DNA of 64,000 bases from Brucellaceae bacterium (GCA_020637775.1 JACKJV010000009.1:86636-150635); one strand, 5' to 3'; positions 30,958 through 41,314 are shown, counted from the first letter of the stretch. The notes: generated by a model not told the origin, from the sequence alone. Made by a program: numbers and translations.

Positions 30958-33237
30958 GTGCTGGATCGCATGAAGGAAAAAGGTGACGGCATGATGCCGG
31001 GCGAAGGCCGCAGGCTGCTCGCGCTGCCGGGCGTCCTGACCGTCGTTGCCTCGCTGCTGGTCGCTGTCACGTCCTTCGTCATCCTGATGGGCCTCACGCC
31101 CATCACCCCGGACGAAACCACGACCCTGATCCTCATCGGCGTCAACGCCGCGCTCGTGCTGACGCTGATCGTGCTGATCGTGCGCGAGGCACGGCGGATC
31201 ATGCAGTCGCGCCGCATCGGCAAGGCCGCATCGCGGCTGCATGTGCGCATCGTGGCGCTGTTTTCCCTCGTGGCAGCGGTCCCCGCCATCCTCGTTGCCA
31301 TCGTGGCGTCGGTGACGCTGGACATCGGACTCGACCGCTGGTTCGAAATCCGCACCCGCGCGATCATCAATTCCTCGCTTTCCATTGCCGAGGCCTACAT
31401 CCGCGAAAACGCGGGAAGCCTTCAGGGCACCACGCTTTCCATGGCCGGTGACCTGGACCAGAACCGGCTGCTCTTCAGTCTCGACAAGGGCGGTTTCCGC
31501 AAGTTCATGTCGGACCAGGCCAATGGGCGGGCGCTGGCGCATGCTGCGCTCATCAATGCACAGGGCGCCTTCGTCATGACGGCGGAGACCACGGCCGAGT
31601 TTCCCATGCCGGAACCGTTTCCCGAGGTGATCGAACAGGCGCAGGATGGCCGTCCGGTGCTCATTCCGCCCCGTTTTCGCAATCTGGTCGGCTGCGTCGT
31701 CAAGCTGCGCGAACTGGAGGATGGCGACCTGTTTCTCTACACCGTGCGCGTCGTCGATCCGGAAGTCATCAAGGCACGACAGATCGTGGCGGCCAACGTC
31801 TCCGAATATCAGGGACTGGCCAACAACCGCACCTCGACGCAGGTGGCCTTCGCGCTGCTTTACCTCGGCGTCACCCTTGTGGTCGTGCTCTCGGCAATCT
31901 GGACCGGGATTGCCGTTGCCGACCGGCTGGTGCGCCCGATCCGCCAGTTGATCGGCGCGGCCGATGAGGTCTCCACAGGAAATCTCGATGTGCGCGTCCC
32001 GGTCCGCCAGTCCGACGGTGACGTCGCCTATCTCGGCGATACGTTCAACAAGATGCTCGCGCAGTTGAAGAGCCAGCGCAACGAATTGCTGGGCGCCAAG
32101 GACCAGATCGATGAGCGCCGCCGGTTTTCCGAGGCCGTCCTGTCGGGCGTGACAGCCGGTGTCATCGGTGTCCAGTTCGACGGTTCAATCTCGCTGGTCA
32201 ACCGGTCCGGCGAGCAGATGCTGGGCGTTCTGTCGGCTGATGTGGAAGGCAAGAACCTGTCGGAAATCCTGCCGCATATCGGCCAGGTCTTCGAAATCGC
32301 GCGCAATTCCGGCCGTCCGGTCTGGCGCGAACAGACGGCGTTTTACCGCAACGGCGTGGAGCGGACCTTCAACGTGCAGATCACGGTGGAGGATTCCGAT
32401 GACGACGACCATGCCTATGTGGTCACGGTGGACGACATCACCGACCTCGTCACCGCGCAGCGCACGTCGGCCTGGGCGGATGTCGCGCGCCGGATCGCCC
32501 ATGAGATCAAGAACCCGCTGACCCCGATCCAGCTCTCCGCCGAACGGATCCGCCGGCGCTACGGCAAGGTCATTACCGAGGATCGTGAGGTTTTCGACCA
32601 GTGCACTGACACGATCATCCGCCAGGTCGGCGACATCGGCCGCATGGTCGACGAATTCTCGGCCTTCGCCCGCATGCCGAAACCCGCCATGCAGGAGACC
32701 GACCTGCGCGAGGCGCTGCGCGAAGCCTCTTTCCTCGTCGAGGTGTCGCGCAGCGAGATCGCCTTCGAGCGCGCCTTCATGGACGAGCCTCTTCCGGGCC
32801 GCTTCGACAACCGCCTCATGGCGCAGGCCGTCGGCAATCTCGTCAAGAACGCGGCGGAATCGATCGACGGAGCGACGGTGGACGAGCCGGGCCTCAAGGG
32901 CGTCATCCGGATCACCGCCCGCAATGACAACGGCCGGATCGTCGTCGAGGTGATCGACAACGGCCGCGGCCTGCCGCGCGAGAACCGGCAGAGGCTGCTC
33001 GAACCCTACATGACAACGCGCGAGAAGGGTACGGGCCTTGGCCTGGCCATCGTGCGAAAGATCGTCGAGGACCATGGCGGCACGCTCAGCCTGCACGATG
33101 CGCCAACATCGTTCCACGGCGGGCGCGGCGCGATGATCCGCATCGTTCTGCCATCGGCCGGCAGCGGCGCCGCGCCGGTGGCCAAAGGGGCGCATACGCA
33201 ACAAGAAAACGACCGGAAGGTGGACCATGGCGTCTGA
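30958..33237 (+). CDS. ntrY: Nitrogen regulation sensor histidine kinase NtrY
   Basis: Membrane-bound kinase of the NtrYX system, 759 residues. Two N-terminal membrane segments (LTVVASLLVAVTSFVILMG, ALVLTLIVLIV), a third near 265-285, then a periplasmic region and a further segment (LLYLGVTLVVVLSAIWTGIAV). These are followed by HAMP, a PAS domain, the phosphoacceptor in [21 protein letters not shown] and ATP-binding boxes ([26 protein letters not shown]). The apparent start is GTG; ATG codons 4 and 11 codons later are possible. It overlaps ntrX by 11 bases. Confidence 0.95.
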   Translation: MLDRMKEKGDGMMPGEGRRLLALPGVLTVVASLLVAVTSFVILMGLTPITPDETTTLILIGVNAALVLTLIVLIVREARRIMQSRRIGKAASRLHVRIVALFSLVAAVPAILVAIVASVTLDIGLDRWFEIRTRAIINSSLSIAEAYIRENAGSLQGTTLSMAGDLDQNRLLFSLDKGGFRKFMSDQANGRALAHAALINAQGAFVMTAETTAEFPMPEPFPEVIEQAQDGRPVLIPPRFRNLVGCVVKLRELEDGDLFLYTVRVVDPEVIKARQIVAANVSEYQGLANNRTSTQVAFALLYLGVTLVVVLSAIWTGIAVADRLVRPIRQLIGAADEVSTGNLDVRVPVRQSDGDVAYLGDTFNKMLAQLKSQRNELLGAKDQIDERRRFSEAVLSGVTAGVIGVQFDGSISLVNRSGEQMLGVLSADVEGKNLSEILPHIGQVFEIARNSGRPVWREQTAFYRNGVERTFNVQITVEDSDDDDHAYVVTVDDITDLVTAQRTSAWADVARRIAHEIKNPLTPIQLSAERIRRRYGKVITEDREVFDQCTDTIIRQVGDIGRMVDEFSAFARMPKPAMQETDLREALREASFLVEVSRSEIAFERAFMDEPLPGRFDNRLMAQAVGNLVKNAAESIDGATVDEPGLKGVIRITARNDNGRIVVEVIDNGRGLPRENRQRLLEPYMTTREKGTGLGLAIVRKIVEDHGGTLSLHDAPTSFHGGRGAMIRIVLPSAGSGAAPVAKGAHTQQENDRKVDHGV

Positions 33238-34588
33238 CATTCTCATTGTCGATGACGAGACAGACATTCGCGAGCTTGTGGCGGGTATCCTGGAAGACGA
33301 AGGGCACGAGACACGCACCGCCCATGACAGCGACAGTGCGCTGGCCGCCATCTCGGAACGTGTCCCGCGCCTTGTCTTCCTTGACATATGGCTGCAGGGC
33401 TCCCGGCTCGACGGGCTGGCGCTTCTCGATGCGATCAGGAAGATCCACCCGGATCTGCCCGTGGTCATGATATCGGGACATGGAACGATCGAGACCGCCG
33501 TCTCCGCCATCCGGCGCGGCGCATACGATTTCATCGAGAAGCCGTTCAAGTCCGATCGCTTGATCCTGATCGCCGAACGCGCACTGGAAACCTCGAAGCT
33601 GAAGCGCGAGGTGTCGGAACTGAAGAAACGGTCGAGCGATTCCTTCGACCTGATCGGCAATTCCCATGTGATGATGCAATTGCGCCAGACGATCGAGCGG
33701 GTGGCGCCGACCAACAGCCGCGTCATGATCGTCGGCCCGTCGGGTTCGGGCAAGGAGGCCGTCGCCCGCGCCATTCATGCCCAGTCGGCCCGGGCGGGCG
33801 GGCCGTTCGTTTCCATCAATGCGGCAGCGATCACGCCGGAGCGCATGGAGATCGAACTGTTCGGCACCGAATCGAACGGCGCGGAACGCAAGGTCGGTGC
33901 GCTGGAGGAAGCCCATCGCGGCATTCTTTATCTGGACGAAGTGGCCGACATGCCGCGCGAGACGCAGAACAAGATCATGCGTGTGCTCATCGACCAGCAG
34001 TTTGAACGCGTCGGCGGCACACGCCGGGTCAAGGTGGATGTGCGAATCATTTCCTCGACCGCGCGCAACCTCGAGGCGATGATTGCCGAGGGTGCGTTCC
34101 GCGAGGACCTGTATCACCGCCTGGCCGTGGTTCCGGTCATCGTTCCGCCGCTGGCCGACCGGCGCGAGGACATTCCCTACCTGGCCGACTATTTCGTCAG
34201 CCAGATCGCCCGCCAGTCCGGTATCAAGCCCCGGCAGATCGGCGATGACGCGATGGCGGTGCTGCAGGCGCACAATTGGCCGGGAAACGTGCGCCAGCTT
34301 CGCAACAACGTGGAGCGGCTGATGATCCTTGCCCGCGGCGACAATCCCGAATCGCCCATCACGGCCGATCTTCTGCCCGCCGAAATCGGCGAAATGATGC
34401 CGCGAACGCCCAGCCAGACCGACCAGCACATCATGGCATTGCCGCTGCGCGAGGCGCGCGAGATGTTCGAGCGCGATTATCTGGTCGCGCAGATCAACCG
34501 CTTCGGCGGCAACATCTCGCGCACAGCCGAATTCATTGGTATGGAGAGGTCCGCGCTTCATCGCAAGCTGAAGTCGCTGGGTGTTTGA
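33227..34588 (+). CDS. ntrX: Nitrogen regulation response regulator NtrX
   Basis: Partner of NtrY, 453 residues: receiver domain with D53 in FLDIWLQGS, AAA+ domain with Walker A GPSGSGKEAVAR and Walker B GILYLDEVADMP, and a C-terminal Fis-type helix (NISRTAEFIGMERSALHRKL). The GAFTGA loop needed to contact sigma-54 is absent; the corresponding place reads ESNGAERKVGALEEA. This is known for alphaproteobacterial NtrX and implies a sigma-54-independent mode of regulation. Linked functions in relatives include nitrogen, redox and envelope control. It is coupled to ntrY and followed 19 bases later by trkA. Confidence 0.95.
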   Translation: MASDILIVDDETDIRELVAGILEDEGHETRTAHDSDSALAAISERVPRLVFLDIWLQGSRLDGLALLDAIRKIHPDLPVVMISGHGTIETAVSAIRRGAYDFIEKPFKSDRLILIAERALETSKLKREVSELKKRSSDSFDLIGNSHVMMQLRQTIERVAPTNSRVMIVGPSGSGKEAVARAIHAQSARAGGPFVSINAAAITPERMEIELFGTESNGAERKVGALEEAHRGILYLDEVADMPRETQNKIMRVLIDQQFERVGGTRRVKVDVRIISSTARNLEAMIAEGAFREDLYHRLAVVPVIVPPLADRREDIPYLADYFVSQIARQSGIKPRQIGDDAMAVLQAHNWPGNVRQLRNNVERLMILARGDNPESPITADLLPAEIGEMMPRTPSQTDQHIMALPLREAREMFERDYLVAQINRFGGNISRTAEFIGMERSALHRKLKSLGV

Positions 34589-34607
34589 ATAGGGGCGGAG
34601 ACCTGCC

Positions 34608-35984
34608 ATGCGTGTCATCATCTGCGGAGCCGGCCGGGTGGGCTATGGCATTGCCGAGCGGCTTGCTGCGGAGGAGAACGACGTCACGGTCATCGACACC
34701 TCCCCGGAACTGATCCGCGCTGTGCGCGACACGCTCGACGTGCGCGGCTTCATCGGCCACGGCTCGCATCCGGAAGTGCTGGAGGCAGCCGGCGCCGAAC
34801 AGGCCGACATGATCGTGGCCGTCACGCTTCATGACGAAGTCAACATGGTGGCCTGCCAGGTCGCCCATTCGCTGTTCAACGTCCCGACCAAGATCGCGCG
34901 GATCCGGTCGCAATCCTATCTGCGCAAGCACTACCAGGACCTGTTCTCGCGCGACCACATGCCCATCGACGTCATCATTTCGCCGGAAGTGGAAGTGGGC
35001 GAAATGGTGCTGCGGCGCATTGCCTTGCCTGGTGCGACCGACATCGTGCGCTTTGCCGATAACAATGTCGTCATGGTGGCCATCGAGTGCATGGAGGAAT
35101 GCCCGGTCATCAACACGCCGCTGGCGCAGTTGACCGAACTGTTCCCCGACCTTCCTTCAACGGTGGTGGGCGTATCGCGCGACGACAGGGTCTTCATCCC
35201 GCATTCGGCGGACCAGCTGGCGGCCGGTGATCTCGCCTATGTCGTCACCGAACGCGGGCAGGTGAAGCGCACGCTCGGCCTGTTCGGCCATGAGGAGCCC
35301 GAAGCCAAGCGGATCGTCATCGTCGGCGGCGGCAATATCGGCCTCTTCGTCGCGCGCACGCTGGAAGGCCGCCAGGCCCACGCCAAGGTCAAGATCATCG
35401 AGAACAACCGGGAGCGCGCCATCGACATCGCCGACCAGCTCAATCGCACGGTTGTACTGCATGGCGATGCGCTGGAACAGCGGCTTCTGATGGAGGCCGA
35501 CATTGCCGACGCCGATCTCATGGTCGGGCTGACGAATGACGACCAGGTCAACATCCTGGCATCGGCCATGGCCAAGCGCCTCGGCTGCAAGTCCAATCTC
35601 GTCCTCATCAACAATCCGGGCTTTCACGAGTTCGCCCGCACGCTCGGCATAGATGCCTATGTGAATCCGCGCAACATCACCATCTCGCGCGTTCTGCAAC
35701 ATGTGCGGCGCGGCCGCATCCGCGCCGTTCACACGATCCAGCGCGGGGCAGCGGAGATCATCGAGGCCGAAGCCCTGGAGACCTCGTCGCTCGTCGGCGC
35801 GGAACTGCGCGAACTGGACCTGCCGGACGGGATGCGCATCGGCGCGGTCTGGCGGGACGGCAAGATGATCAAGCCCGGCGGAGCGCTGAAGGTCAGGCCG
35901 GGCGACCGGGTCGTGATCTTCGCCTTGCAGCGGGCCGTCAAGCAGGTGGAGCAGATGTTCCGCGTCAGCCTGGAATTCTTCTGA
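34608..35984 (+). CDS. trkA: Trk system potassium transport protein TrkA
   Basis: Peripheral cytoplasmic regulator of Trk potassium channels. It holds two tandem NAD-binding TrkA_N domains (MRVIICGAGRVGYGIAERL at the start and RIVIVGGGNIGLFVARTLEG from about residue 233), each followed by a TrkA_C domain, for 458 residues. No trkH or trkG channel gene lies in the window. Position after ntrX is conserved in rhizobia. Confidence 0.95.
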   Translation: MRVIICGAGRVGYGIAERLAAEENDVTVIDTSPELIRAVRDTLDVRGFIGHGSHPEVLEAAGAEQADMIVAVTLHDEVNMVACQVAHSLFNVPTKIARIRSQSYLRKHYQDLFSRDHMPIDVIISPEVEVGEMVLRRIALPGATDIVRFADNNVVMVAIECMEECPVINTPLAQLTELFPDLPSTVVGVSRDDRVFIPHSADQLAAGDLAYVVTERGQVKRTLGLFGHEEPEAKRIVIVGGGNIGLFVARTLEGRQAHAKVKIIENNRERAIDIADQLNRTVVLHGDALEQRLLMEADIADADLMVGLTNDDQVNILASAMAKRLGCKSNLVLINNPGFHEFARTLGIDAYVNPRNITISRVLQHVRRGRIRAVHTIQRGAAEIIEAEALETSSLVGAELRELDLPDGMRIGAVWRDGKMIKPGGALKVRPGDRVVIFALQRAVKQVEQMFRVSLEFF

Positions 35985-36034
35985 TACCGGGCCGCCTTCC
36001 AAGACACGTTCAAACTCCGCGGAGATCCAGTTCC

Positions 36035-36898
36035 ATGCCTCGCATCGCCTATGTCAATGGCCGCTATGTTCCCCATCGCGATGCGGTGGTTCACGTGGAG
36101 GACCGCGGCTACCAGTTTGCCGATGGCGTCTATGAAGTCTGCGAGGTGGCGCGGGGCTTCATCATCGACATCAGCCGTCATCTCGACCGGCTCGACCGCT
36201 CCCTGCATGAGCTCGTCATGGCCTGGCCCATGCGCCGGCTGGCCCTGGAAGTGGTGATGCGCGAGGTGGTGCGCCGCAACGGCATTGTCAACGGCATGGT
36301 GTATCTCCAGGTCACCCGCGGCGTGGCGCCGCGCGATCACGTCTTTCCCCATCCAATGGTGCGGCCTTCCCTTGTGATCACGGCGCGCAGGACCGATCCC
36401 GCCGCCGCCACTGCCCGGGCGGAGAAAGGCATCGCCGTCATCACCGTGCCGGAAAACCGGTGGGAGCGCGTCGACATCAAGACCATCGGCCTTCTGCCCA
36501 ATGTCATGGCGCGGCAGGCCGCCAGGGAAGCGGGCGCAGCGGAAGCCTGGTTCGTGGACGAGGACGGGTTGGTGACCGAAGGGGCGGCAACCAATGCCTG
36601 GATCGTGACAGCCGACGGCATTCTCGTGACGCGCCCGGCTGAATTCGGCATTCTGCGCGGCGTCACGCGCACGACCGTATTCGACGTGGCCGCTTCATTG
36701 GGTCTGGCCATTGAGGAAAGGCCTTTCAGCGTGGAGGAAGCGATGAACGCCCGCGAGGCCTTCATCACTGCCGCTACGACGCTCGTCATGCCTGTCGTGC
36801 GCATCGATGAACGCACCGTCGCCAACGGCGCGCCGGGAGGCATAGCACTTTCGCTGCGCAAGGCCTTCTTTGACATTGCGGAAAAGACCATGGTTTGA
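36035..36898 (+). CDS. dat: D-amino-acid aminotransferase (class IV, PLP-dependent)
   Basis: A 287-residue fold-type IV transaminase, annotated as D-alanine aminotransferase in relatives. It opens with YVNGRYVPHRDAVVHVEDRGYQFADGVYE. The catalytic lysine is in DIKTIGLLPNVMARQAA, and the GAATNAW motif binds cofactor phosphate. It could supply D-glutamate for peptidoglycan or act on another amino acid; distinction from branched-chain transaminases is not certain by eye. Located between trkA and hfq, a conserved place in Hyphomicrobiales. Confidence 0.9.
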   Translation: MPRIAYVNGRYVPHRDAVVHVEDRGYQFADGVYEVCEVARGFIIDISRHLDRLDRSLHELVMAWPMRRLALEVVMREVVRRNGIVNGMVYLQVTRGVAPRDHVFPHPMVRPSLVITARRTDPAAATARAEKGIAVITVPENRWERVDIKTIGLLPNVMARQAAREAGAAEAWFVDEDGLVTEGAATNAWIVTADGILVTRPAEFGILRGVTRTTVFDVAASLGLAIEERPFSVEEAMNAREAFITAATTLVMPVVRIDERTVANGAPGGIALSLRKAFFDIAEKTMV

Positions 36899-37039
36899 TA
36901 ACCCGCAGGGTACGGAGAGGGTGGACCGTTTCATTTGTGTTTCTGTTTCAGGCCGTCTGCCGCTGCCGGATTGCTGCCGGTCTCCCGACCCATTGCCCCC
37001 GGATTGTCAAACTAGAATGACGCGGTGAAAGAACAAAAA

Positions 37040-37282
37040 ATGGCTGAACGTTCCCAAAATCTTCAAGATCTTTTCCTCAATACAGTCCGCAAGAACAAGA
37101 ATCCGCTCACGATTTTCCTGATCAATGGCGTGAAGCTCACGGGTGTCGTCACATCCTTTGACAATTTCTGCGTTCTCCTTCGCCGGGACGGGCATTCGCA
37201 ACTTGTCTACAAGCACGCGATTTCGACAATCATGCCCAGCCAGCCTGTGCAGATGTTCGAGAGCGAAGAGAGCGGTTCCTGA
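37040..37282 (+). CDS. hfq: RNA chaperone Hfq
   Basis: Sm-like hexameric RNA chaperone that helps small RNAs pair with messages. At 80 residues it is the short alphaproteobacterial form, with Sm1 ([20 protein letters not shown]) and Sm2 ([12 protein letters not shown]) motifs intact and a short acidic tail. I chose the ATG at MAERSQN; a GTG five codons upstream would add an atypical lead. A TAGAAT box about 20 bases upstream may be a -10 element. hflX begins directly after the stop. Confidence 0.97.
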   Translation: MAERSQNLQDLFLNTVRKNKNPLTIFLINGVKLTGVVTSFDNFCVLLRRDGHSQLVYKHAISTIMPSQPVQMFESEESGS

Positions 37283-38676
37283 TTGGTTTCCGGCCCGAAA
37301 GACGCCGGGGGCGGGGATGACGGTGACGGCCTGCGCCTGGGCGTCCGGGCGCTGGTTCTCGTTCCCGTACTGACACGCCTGCAGGACCGGCGCGATGCCG
37401 ACGGCGGCGTCCGGCGGCGGCTTTCCCGTTCGCCGGAGGCCCGGCTGGAGGAAGCCTGCGGTCTCGTTCAGGCCATCGACCAGGAAATCGTCCACGCCGA
37501 GATCGTGACCGTGGCCCAGCCACGGCCCGCAACCCTTTTCGGGACGGGCAGGATCGAGGGTTTTGCGCAAATCGTGCGGGAGAAGGGCGCGGAACTCGTT
37601 GTCGTCGATCATCCGCTGACCCCGGTTCAGCAACGCAATCTGGAGCGCGAATTCGGGGCGAAGGTCCTGGACCGGACAGGTCTCATCCTGGAAATCTTCG
37701 GCCGCCGCGCGCGCACCAAGGAAGGCGTGCTGCAGGTGGAACTGGCCCATCTGGAGTATCAGCGCGGCCGGCTGGTGCGAAGCTGGACCCACCTTGAACG
37801 CCAGCGCGGTGGCGCCGGCTTCCTCGGAGGCCCGGGCGAGACGCAGATCGAGGCCGACCGCCGCATCCTCCAGGACAAGATCACCAAGATCAGGCGGGAG
37901 CTGGAAACCGTTCGGCGCACGCGCGACCTGCACCGTGCCAAGCGCAGAAGGTTCCCTATCCGGTCGTTGCGATCGTCGGCTACACGAACGCCGGCAAGTC
38001 GACCCTGTTCAACCGGCTGACCGGTGCGTCCGTGATGGCCGAAGACATGCTGTTCGCCACGCTTGATCCCACCTTGCGCCGGGTCAGGCTGCCGCATGGG
38101 GCCATCATCATCCTCTCGGACACGGTCGGCTTCATCTCCGATCTGCCGACCCATCTCGTCGCGGCCTTCCGGGCGACGCTGGAAGAGGTGGTCGAAGCCG
38201 ATCTCGTCATCCACCTGCGCGACATTTCCGACCCCGACACGGTGGCGCAGGCCGAGGACGTGGAGGAAATCCTTTCCGGTCTCGGCGTCGATCCGGCGAC
38301 CGCCGCCGCGTTCTGGAAGTCTGGAACAAGATCGACAATCTGGACGATGCGGACAGGGCGCGGCTTGCCGAGGATACGCAATCCCTGCCGGCTGCTAACC
38401 GGCCGATCGCGGTCTCGGCGATCACGGGCGAGGGAACCGACGCCCTCATGGCTGCCATCGAAACGCACATATCGGGCACGCTGCGCGCTCTCCGTCACGC
38501 TGAGCGCCGATCAGATGCCGCTGATCGACTGGGTCTACCGCCATGCAACGGTCATGCAGCGGACAGACCATGAGGATGGCGGCGTGAGCCTGAACCTGCA
38601 GGCGCCGCAGGCCGCGGCGGACGAAATCCTCGAGCGGATTCATGGCCGGCGCGCGCGCGAGGCCTGGGAAGACTGA
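37283..38676 (+). CDS. hflX: GTPase HflX, frameshifted as sequenced
   Basis: Ribosome-associated GTPase that rescues or splits stalled ribosomes. The N-terminal domain and the glycine-rich linker ([21 protein letters not shown]) are intact to about 37950. One indel there shifts the frame just before the G1 motif, which then reads [18 protein letters not shown] second near 38320 hides [10 protein letters not shown] (the NKxD motif), and a third near 38500 restores [14 protein letters not shown] to the normal stop. Three single-base corrections give a standard protein of about 465 residues. The start is a TTG that abuts the hfq stop (TGATTG). Confidence 0.9.
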
Positions 38677-38692
38677 CATCTCCGGTCAGGAG

Positions 38693-39528
38693 TCAGGGCT
38701 TTGCCTTGGCCGCCTGCCAGAGTTCCTCCATCTCGTCGAGGCTGGCCTTTCCAGCGAACTGCCCTGTTGTTCAAGCGCCTGTTCCACCTTGTGAAAGCGA
38801 TGCGCGAACTTGTCGTTCGTGCGCCGCAGGGCATCCTCGCTGTCCAGGCCAAGGTGACGGCCGAGATTGACCAGCGCGAACAGCACATCGCCGAATTCCT
38901 CGCGGGCGTGGGCCGTGTCACTGGATGCGAGCGCTTCGCGCAACTCGCCGATTTCTCCTCGATCTTGTCGAGGACCGGCGCGGTTTCCTTCCAGTCGAAA
39001 CCGACCGTGGCCGCGCGCTGTTGCAGCTTGAGCGCGCGCGACAGTGCAGGCAGGGCAGTGGGTACGAATCGAGATAGCCCTTGCCACCCGGCTCCGGGTC
39101 GAGCCCCTTGGCAAGGCGCTCGGCCCGCTTGGCGGCGCGTTCCGACGCCTTGATATCGTCCCAGGTCTTCTTGACCGCCGCCGGGTCGGCGGCATCGCCA
39201 TTGCCGAAGACATGCGGGTGTCGGCGGATCATCTTGGCGGTGATTGCCTCGACCACATCGGCAAAGGCGAAGGCATCCTGCTCTTCGGCCATGCGGGCGT
39301 GAAAGACGACCTGCAGAAGCAGGTCGCCCAGTTCGTCGCGCAGATCGACGAGATCGCCGCGCTGGATCGCATCGGCCACTTCAAGGCTTCCTCGATCGTG
39401 TAGGGCGCTATGGATGCGAAATCCTGTTCGAGATCCCATGGACAGCCCGTTCCAGGCGTCCGCAACGCCTCCATGATATCCAGGAGGCCCTCGACATGGC
39501 GCGACGGCGCGATCGGCCGGCCGCTCAT
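38693..39528 (-). CDS. mazG: Nucleoside triphosphate pyrophosphohydrolase MazG, frameshifted as sequenced
   Basis: Hydrolyses nucleoside triphosphates to monophosphates, a house-cleaning or stress role. The start [19 protein letters not shown] leads into the family segment [21 protein letters not shown]; a break near 39375 separates it from [27 protein letters not shown], which holds the metal-binding acidic residues. Further breaks near 39065, 38965 and 38745 separate the second MazG domain ([18 protein letters not shown]) and the tail [14 protein letters not shown]. Corrected length is about 275 residues. It overlaps the upstream binding-protein gene as ATGA, and its stop is 17 bases from the convergent hflX stop. 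Confidence 0.9.
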
Positions 39529-41314
39529 TCGCGCCACCAGGTCTGCAACTGGTAGCCGTAGACCGGCGTCGTTTCCGGTGGTGGATGGCGCTGGAATGGG
39601 CCACGCGCTGACCTTCCAGGTGGTAAAGCTGCACCAGGTAATGGCCGGAAAGAAGAACGCGGTCATAGGCGCGGACGGCAGTGACGAAATCATCCTTGTC
39701 GCGCGCCTTGAGCAGGGCATCGATCGTGGCATCGACAGCCGGGTTCGCGACGCCGGCGAAATTGTAGGTACCTTCCAGGTCGCGGGCGGCCGATCCCCAG
39801 CGGCCGATCTGCTCGGCACCCGGTGACAGGGACGAATAATAGAACTGCATCATCACGTCATAGTCATAGGTTTGCAGGCGCTGCTGGTATTGCGCATCGT
39901 CGACGCTGCGCAGTTCGACAGCAATGCCGAGCGCCGCCAGCGTGCGTTGCCAGGCAGCCGCCAGCGCTTCGCCTGACTTTCCCTTGAGCAGGATCTCGAA
40001 GCGAACCGGCTGGCCGTCAGGCGTCAGCATCACACGGTCTTGCAGCCTGTAGCCGCCCGCCTTGAGGATCTCGAAGGCATGGCGGAGAAAGGCGCGGTCA
40101 CGGCCCGAACCATCCGAAGCCGGCGGCGAAAGCGTGCCCGTCATGGCCTCCGGCTCGACCGCATCGGGAAGGGCGCCAGAAGCGCCTTTCCGCCGCGCTT
40201 GCAGGCTTGCCATGGGAGCCGAGTTCGGAACCGTCGAAGAAGCTCTTCGTCCGGTGTAGGACCCGTCATGAGGTTCCTGTTGATCCATTCGAAATCCAGC
40301 AGGCCCGAAAGCGCCTCGCGCAGGGCCTTGTCCGCCAGGAGCGGCCGGCGCGTGTTGAACACGAAACCCAGCATGCCGGACGGCAGGCCTTCCTCGAATT
40401 CCGATTTCACGATCCGCCCGTCCGCGATTGCCGGAAATTCATACTCGTTCTTCCAGCGCACCGGATCCTTGTCGACAAAGACATCCACGAGGCCCTTCTT
40501 GAACGCCTCGAACATGGTCGCCTCGTCGCGGAAATAGACGATCCGGATTTCGTCGTAATTGTCGAAACCGCGCTTGGAGGGTGGTCCTGGCCCAGTAATC
40601 GGGATTGCGCTTCAGCGTGATCGACTGGCCGGGATCAATGCCGGCCATGACATAGGGCCCGGAGGCGACCATGGGCTCCAGCGTCGTGCGGTCGAACGTG
40701 TCGAAATCGGTCGCGTGTTCCGGCAGGATGGGGAGAAGCGCCAGAAGCAGCGGCAATTCCCGGTCGGCCTTCTCGTTGAAGGTGAACCGCACCTTGCCCT
40801 GGCCGGTCTTCTCGATCCGGTCCACCCCGTCCAGCCAGCGCCGGTAAAGCGGCCGCGCCTTCTCCTTCATCAGCTTCATGGAAAACAGCACGTCTTCGAC
40901 GCGGATCGGCTCTCCATCGGAAAAACGGGCGCGCTCGTCCAGGGTGAACTCGATGAAGCTGCGCTCCTCGTCGGTTTCCACCGCGCGCGCGATCAGCGGA
41001 TACAGCGTGAAGGCCTCGTCGCGCGAGCGCGCCATGAGGCTTTCAAAGACGTTGTAGCCGAATTCCTGGTCGAACAGGCCGCGCGAAGCATCGCCCTGGA
41101 CGATGAACGGATTGACCGAATTGAACGTACCGCGCACCGCGTAGTCGACACGCCCGCCTTTCGGTGCCTGCGGATTGGCATAGGGAAAATGGTCGTAGCT
41201 GGCGGGCAGGGCTGGTTCGCCATGCATCGAGATGGCATGGACCGGCTGGCCATGGCCCGGCCCCGCCATGAGGACGGCCGCGGTGAGGGCGACAAGGAGG
41301 CGCAGGAGAAACAT
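39525..41314 (-). CDS. ABC transporter substrate-binding protein, family 5 (YejA-like), frameshifted as sequenced
   Basis: Periplasmic binding protein of the peptide/nickel/microcin C class. A Sec signal peptide (LLRLLVALTAAVLMAGPGHG) precedes HGEPALPASYDHFPYANPQAPKGG, typical of the YejA group, and the fold continues with ARFSDGEPIRVEDVLFSM and ASGPYVMAGIDPGQSITLKRNPDYW. Breaks lie near 40580 (before RGFDNYDEIR), 40165-40250, and 39580. The corrected C-terminus reads [19 protein letters not shown], with a stop overlapping the mazG start. Corrected length is about 596 residues. No permease or ATPase genes adjoin it, so it is an orphan here. Confidence 0.87.

Noticed and set aside
32185..33774. 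529-codon open frame on the minus strand
   Set aside because: Antisense to ntrY and ntrX, both with full sets of kinase and regulator motifs.
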